38,767 nt of DNA, taken from the NCBI GenBank assembly GCA_023258055.1, contig JALRAI010000006.1, positions 1 through 38,767 on the forward strand, read 5' to 3'. The notes beneath the pieces are model-generated. The model was not told the DNA's origin. It worked only from the letters and a program-made list of their open reading frames with translations, and did no database searches. Each line of letters starts with the position of its first letter. Positions within the stretch are counted from its first letter, which is position 1. The position numbers and the translations under genes are program-made. This document shows positions 34,830 to 38,767 of the stretch, piece by piece. This DNA is from Flavobacteriaceae bacterium (lineage in GTDB: Bacteria > Bacteroidota > Bacteroidia > Flavobacteriales > Flavobacteriaceae).

Positions 34830-35629
34830 TGCAAGGGCAGTTCTTGATATTGAGCTAGATTATGGATTGGTCTCGGGGCTTTACTATAGTAGGTCACATC
34901 ACGCACAAACTGATACAAAAGATCGAAAAGTTCACCCCGCTCTGTGGCTGTACCACCCAAATATACCGGTACTTGCTCTGGATTTAAATCAAATTGCTCA
35001 AAACCGAATAAAAGGTAATAAAGCACATCTTCAGGAGTCTGAAAACTATAGGTGTTACACATGAGCAATTTTTTGGATTGCCATACGATTAAATCAAAAT
35101 GATCTTGATGAAGGTAAATCATGGCCTGAGCCTGATTCACCATGTTTTGTCCTAAGAGATGACGCAGCAATACCGAAGTGCTGTGTTCATAGGTAAAACT
35201 GCCAAAACGCTCAAAAAACCAATTGTTGACGTTTGTAAAAGGCAAATAAACCACCACCAAATCTAAAGCGTCAATAGTGTCAAAAGCGACCAGGTCATTA
35301 TCGAGTAAGTGGGTGTTAAACTTCAAATAATCCAAGCCTCGAGAAGGGTCAAAAACATCTTTGGGTACTACAGTATACCAAGACGATTGATGTACCAAAC
35401 GAATAGTTTGATCCCCCTGGATATTGAGCATTTCTCTTTGGCGACCCCAAAATTGATCCAGAAATTGGGTGAGCCCTTGAGCTGTAGTGGAAACTGGAAA
35501 CTGCTCACTCAGGTATAGGGCGTCTTTGGGTTGTCCTGGTCCCAAAAAAGAAAGTCCGGTCAAAGAAACTTGAACGGACCAACTTTTGTTGTTTTTTTCA
35601 GTAGTATTATTTGTCTTTGACTGTGTCAT
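34814..35629 (-). CDS. DUF3822 family protein
   Basis: A 271-residue protein of unknown function; I recognise the family by its context and by sequence stretches such as LSFLGPGQPKDALYL and VPVYLGGTATERGELFDLL. It looks like an ASKHA-type (actin-like) fold in two halves. The preferred start is the Met at 35629; a longer start at 35650 would add 7 residues. The gene overlaps rsmD by 16 bases and the upstream membrane-protein gene by 23 bases, so all three are translated together. Confidence 0.75.
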   Translation of the reverse strand: MTQSKTNNTTEKNNKSWSVQVSLTGLSFLGPGQPKDALYLSEQFPVSTTAQGLTQFLDQFWGRQREMLNIQGDQTIRLVHQSSWYTVVPKDVFDPSRGLDYLKFNTHLLDNDLVAFDTIDALDLVVVYLPFTNVNNWFFERFGSFTYEHSTSVLLRHLLGQNMVNQAQAMIYLHQDHFDLIVWQSKKLLMCNTYSFQTPEDVLYYLLFGFEQFDLNPEQVPVYLGGTATERGELFDLLYQFVRDVTYYSKAPRPIHNLAQYQELPLQCISQ

Positions 35630-36272
35630 AAAGTTTTGGCCAGTTTCCACTGGTATTGACTTCGTCCATCGATCCTACTTTGACGTATGGTCCGTTAACA
35701 CCATCCACTGAATTGACTTGTTTTTCTTGAGCGATCAAGTCGGCATCTAGTCCTGCTAGGATTACATCTTTTGAAGCGCGCGCCTCAAATACTTGGTAGA
35801 TGGTTCCGTTTTTGTCAATTGTTCCTGCGCGCAATTCGAATTTCTGATCTGAATCTGGAATATTCATCATGGTCGTATAGCGCTGAGATCCTGGATAGAT
35901 AGAGTCTTTGATAGAGGCAAATGAAAGGGTGTCTATAATCACATCTTCGATATAATATCCTCCTTTTTGTGGGTCAAGTCCAAAAGCACGGTTACGCGCA
36001 ACATCAGCATAACTCGTGTCACGACGTGCCGTGATAGCAAATTTTGCGGTATCGAGGAATTGAACTAGACTGTCAAAATCTGCGGTGAATTTACCATTGA
36101 GTTCTTGATAGGCTAATTGACCTGCCTTAATATCTTTTAACTTAGCGATAACCGCAACGTATCTTTTTTCTTTGGTTTGGTTGAAATGTACTGGGCCGAT
36201 AATTGAATTGTAAAGCTTGTAACCCAAGAAGATGATTAGGATCCAAAGTACGAGTTTAATTCCGAGTTTCAT
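35607..36272 (-). CDS. Membrane-anchored protein, function unknown
   Basis: 221 residues with one N-terminal membrane segment (about 7-24, LVLWILIIFLGYKLYNS) and an exported part. The first soluble helix (VAVIAKLKDIKAGQLAYQ) followed by a strand and YADVARNRAFGLDPQKGGYYIED has a pilin-like feel, but there is no prepilin cleavage site, so this is only an impression. It heads a minus-strand operon with DUF3822 and rsmD. Function not known. Confidence 0.6.
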   Translation of the reverse strand: MKLGIKLVLWILIIFLGYKLYNSIIGPVHFNQTKEKRYVAVIAKLKDIKAGQLAYQELNGKFTADFDSLVQFLDTAKFAITARRDTSYADVARNRAFGLDPQKGGYYIEDVIIDTLSFASIKDSIYPGSQRYTTMMNIPDSDQKFELRAGTIDKNGTIYQVFEARASKDVILAGLDADLIAQEKQVNSVDGVNGPYVKVGSMDEVNTSGNWPKLYDTVKDK

Positions 36273-36313
36273 TGATCTGTTTTAAGTTGAAAAAAGGGTC
36301 TTTACTACCAAGG

Positions 36314-36321
36314 CAAATCTA
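36314..36321 (-). promoter_or_regulatory. Candidate -7 promoter box for the membrane protein operon
   Basis: CAAATCTA on the plus strand, read as TAGATTTG on the minus strand. It lies 42 bases upstream of the ATG at 36272. Confidence 0.35.
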
Positions 36322-36365
36322 CAATATTTTTTCAATCATAAAAGGAATTTGGGAAAAAACCTAGC

Positions 36366-36373
36366 TATATTTG
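36366..36373 (+). promoter_or_regulatory. Candidate -7 promoter box for the helicase gene
   Basis: TATATTTG fits TANNTTTG and lies 22 bases before the ATG at 36396. A TTG at 36349 is present with a spacing of 14, slightly short. Confidence 0.5.
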
Positions 36374-36395
36374 ACCTGAGTTTTCCCTTGTTTTA

Positions 36396-37820
36396 ATGAC
36401 CATTACAGAATTCGAAAAAGCCCTAAAAAAGGCGTTGGCACATACACCAACCCCAGGACAGGAGCAGGCTATTTTATCTATGTCTGAATTTTGTGTAAAT
36501 CGCCAGGCAGATCGTGTTTTTTTGCTCACTGGCTATGCTGGTACAGGTAAAAGTACCCTAATCGGGGCTTTAGTCCGAACTTTGGACCAATTCAAGCGTT
36601 CCAGTGTGCTGATGGCCCCCACAGGTCGTGCAGCCAAAGTAATCAGCCAATACAGTAATCGAGAGGCGTTCACTATACACCGAAAAATCTACGTGCCTCG
36701 AAGTCAAAAGGGTGGTGGGATTAAATTCGCCTTGCAAGCCAACAAACATCGCAATACCTTGTTTATCGTCGATGAGGCTTCTATGGTTCCAGATACCAAT
36801 ACCGATGCTAAAGTTTTTGACGGCCAATCCTTACTAGATGATTTGATGACCTATGTCTATAACGGCCAGGGATGTCAGCTCATGTTTGTGGGTGATCTTG
36901 CCCAATTACCTCCGGTACACCTTAACATCAGTCCTGCTTTAGACCCCGATGTATTGCGCATACAATTTCACAAAACTGTGATCCAGTTTGCCCTTACAGA
37001 GGTTGTACGTCAAAAAGAGCAAGGGGATATTGTCTCCAATGCCACCAATATTCGTCAGTGGATACAGCAGGACACTCCTGAGCAATTGCATTTTGAATTG
37101 GGCCGACAAGATGAAGTTATTCGTCCTTTTGGGGGACAAGAAGTTTTGGAGGCTTTAGAACAGGCTTTTTCCAAGGATAATTTGGATCAAGCAGTAGTCA
37201 TCGTTCGTTCAAATAAGCGGGCTAATTTGTACAATCAGCAGATCCGTCAGCGTATTTTATTTCGCGATCAAGAGCTTTGTGTGGGCGATGTGCTTATGGT
37301 CGTTAAAAACAATTATTACTGGTTAAAGCCTGCTGATTCTGCAGGTTTTATCGCCAATGGCGATATCATAGAAGTCCTAGAGATATTTGAATTCCTTTCA
37401 ATTTATGGGTTTGATTTTGCTAAGGTCCGGGTGCGTATGCTCGATTACCCTGGTCAACCCCCGTTTAATACGGTTTTGTTATTAGACACCATCAACAGCG
37501 AGAGCTCCAGTTTGACTTACGAACAATCCAATGCGCTTTATCAGGCTGTGCGCGAGGATTACGCAGAGGTCAAGTCAAACTACAAGAAGTTTTTGGAAAT
37601 AAAAAACAATCAATTTTTTAATGCCCTTCAAGTAAAGTACAGCTATGCCATTACCTGCCATAAATCTCAAGGGGGGCAATGGGATCGAGTTTTTGTCGAA
37701 CAGCCATACCTTAAAGAGGGCATCAACAAAGAATATCTTCGCTGGCTTTACACCGCGATGACTCGGGCAAAAAATCAGCTTTATTTGTTGGGCTTTTCAA
37801 AGGAATATTTTGAGGCCTAA
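36396..37820 (+). CDS. RecD-like superfamily 1 helicase
   Basis: 474 residues of the RecD/Dda type. Walker A GYAGTGKST is at 46-54, Walker B FIVDEASM at 123-130, and motif III is FVGDLAQLPPV. The C-terminal part has the UvrD_C_2 pattern YAITCHKSQGGQWDRVFVE and the last motif LYTAMTRAKNQLYLL. Superfamily 1B helicases unwind DNA 5' to 3'. Its gene precedes the kdsB gene after 93 bases, with a separate box between them. Confidence 0.88.
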   Translation: MTITEFEKALKKALAHTPTPGQEQAILSMSEFCVNRQADRVFLLTGYAGTGKSTLIGALVRTLDQFKRSSVLMAPTGRAAKVISQYSNREAFTIHRKIYVPRSQKGGGIKFALQANKHRNTLFIVDEASMVPDTNTDAKVFDGQSLLDDLMTYVYNGQGCQLMFVGDLAQLPPVHLNISPALDPDVLRIQFHKTVIQFALTEVVRQKEQGDIVSNATNIRQWIQQDTPEQLHFELGRQDEVIRPFGGQEVLEALEQAFSKDNLDQAVVIVRSNKRANLYNQQIRQRILFRDQELCVGDVLMVVKNNYYWLKPADSAGFIANGDIIEVLEIFEFLSIYGFDFAKVRVRMLDYPGQPPFNTVLLLDTINSESSSLTYEQSNALYQAVREDYAEVKSNYKKFLEIKNNQFFNALQVKYSYAITCHKSQGGQWDRVFVEQPYLKEGINKEYLRWLYTAMTRAKNQLYLLGFSKEYFEA

Positions 37821-37884
37821 AACCAACCCAAAGAGCATTTTTGTATCTTGAGAATATAATAGGCGTTTAATCCATTAAACTTTT

Positions 37885-37892
37885 TATTTTTG
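37885..37892 (+). promoter_or_regulatory. Candidate -7 promoter box for the kdsB fusion gene
   Basis: TATTTTTG fits TANNTTTG and lies 21 bases before the TTG start at 37914. No TTG at 17-23 bases upstream. Confidence 0.45.
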
Positions 37893-37913
37893 ACCCCTAA
37901 AAGACAACGACCA

Positions 37914-38767
37914 TTGAAAATTATTGCGATGATTCCGGCGCGTTACGGTGCCTCTAGATTTCCAGGAAAATTAATGCAAGACTTGGGTGGTAAGCCTGTG
38001 ATTGTCAGAACATATCAGGCGGCAAAAGCCACTGGTTTGTTTGATGAGGTTTATGTCGTGACGGACAGTGATGTTATTTTTAAGGAAATAGAGTGGCATG
38101 GTGGACAAGCCTTAATGAGTCAAAAAGATCACGATTGTGGGACAGATCGCATCGCTGAGGCTGTGGTCGATATGGATGTAGATATCGTGGTCAATGTGCA
38201 AGGAGATGAGCCCTTTACCAGTAAAGAAGGTCTAGCTCAAGTCTTGAGTGTTTTTGATGGTCCAGATGCGGACCAAATAGATCTCGCCTCGTTAATGACT
38301 GAAATTCAAGATTGGCGTGAGATCAGTGACCCTAACGCCGTAAAAGTCGTGGTGGATAAAGAAAATTATGCCTTGTATTTTTCGCGAAGTCCAATTCCTT
38401 ACCCAAGAGACAAGAACACTGCGGTACAATACTTCAAGCACAAAGGAATTTACGCCTTTAGAAAGCAAGCCCTTTTGGATTTTTACAATCTGCCGATGAC
38501 CATACTCGAGGCCACTGAAAAAATCGAATGTATACGCTTTTTAGAGTATGGAAAGCGTATCAAAATGGCAATTTCAAATACCCAAGGCATCGAAATTGAT
38601 ACGCCAGAGGATCTCGTTCGTGCCAACAAGGTCCTTAAAGAAGAAAAACGATTGCCCATCAACAATAAGTACCGCAATTTCCCTATGGTGCCCAAAGTGG
38701 TTTATGGAAATGGTTGTTTTGAGCAACTGGCGAGTATTTTAGGGCCTCAGCGTAAAGAAAAGGCCCC
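37914..38767 (+). CDS. kdsB: KdsB-KdnB-like fusion (3' end outside window)
   Basis: The frame is open from the TTG at 37914 to the end of the window, 284 codons. Residues 1 to about 245 are KdsB, which makes CMP-Kdo or CMP-8-amino-Kdo for the lipopolysaccharide core: [13 protein letters not shown] (7-19), VNVQGDEPF, and IDTPEDL (228-234). After about residue 245 there is no stop; a short linker ([15 protein letters not shown]) leads into [18 protein letters not shown] (259-276) and QRK (279-281), which looks like the start of KdnB, an iron-dependent alcohol dehydrogenase that oxidises Kdo at C8. E. coli KdsB ends near 248 residues. The start is TTG because no in-frame ATG lies before the family motif. 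Confidence 0.85.
   Translation, partial: MKIIAMIPARYGASRFPGKLMQDLGGKPVIVRTYQAAKATGLFDEVYVVTDSDVIFKEIEWHGGQALMSQKDHDCGTDRIAEAVVDMDVDIVVNVQGDEPFTSKEGLAQVLSVFDGPDADQIDLASLMTEIQDWREISDPNAVKVVVDKENYALYFSRSPIPYPRDKNTAVQYFKHKGIYAFRKQALLDFYNLPMTILEATEKIECIRFLEYGKRIKMAISNTQGIEIDTPEDLVRANKVLKEEKRLPINNKYRNFPMVPKVVYGNGCFEQLASILGPQRKEKA

Noticed and set aside
1-38767. CRISPR arrays, tRNA genes, insertion sequences, prophage genes
   Set aside because: None was seen: no regular direct repeats, no cloverleaf-like runs and no transposase or integrase motifs.

Overview
The window reads as a chromosomal core region of a Bacteroidota bacterium, most likely a marine-type member of the class Flavobacteriia. The signs are the LpxC-FabZ fusion gene, the type IX secretion genes porX and porQ, many promoter boxes of the Bacteroidota form TANNTTTG, the scarcity of Shine-Dalgarno sequences, and families largely typical of flavobacteria (DUF3822, PorQ next to cmk and rpsA, DUF6252-like lipoproteins). 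I see no tRNA, insertion sequence, prophage or CRISPR array.

Left part (1-11.9 kb). A truncated porX on the minus strand faces an HD-domain hydrolase. A tight plus-strand cluster follows for lipid A and outer-membrane work: lpxD, lpxC-fabZ, lpxA, efp, a second LpxD-like acyltransferase and a SnoaL-like protein. Then come sucD, fabG, a VWA-type membrane protein, a prohibitin-like SPFH protein and aroQ, closed by a bidirectional terminator.

Middle (11.9-24.4 kb). A minus-strand block carries a lipoprotein, two methionine sulfoxide reductases B (one exported, one cytoplasmic) and lpdA. Facing away from it are a UMF1-type MFS transporter, a three-repeat lipoprotein, lon, then porQ-cmk and rpsA. 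The lon and rpsA leaders each contain a clear hairpin close to the start codon.

Right part (24.4-38.8 kb). A compact plus-strand operon runs pyrR, pyrB, a 110-residue acidic protein, rnz, pdxH, sixA-like phosphatase, ppk1 and ppx, joining pyrimidine synthesis, tRNA 3' processing and polyphosphate turnover. It meets miaE and dnaX stop-to-stop on the minus strand. The RNase P RNA gene lies between dnaX and a minus-strand trio (hypothetical membrane protein, DUF3822, rsmD). A RecD-like helicase follows.

The window ends inside what I consider its most interesting gene: a KdsB (CMP-Kdo synthetase) reading frame that continues without a stop into the start of a KdnB-like iron-dependent alcohol dehydrogenase. 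This suggests a fused enzyme for 8-amino-Kdo, a modified sugar of the lipopolysaccharide core. Together with the lipid A genes at the left end, both ends of the window therefore concern the inner part of lipopolysaccharide.
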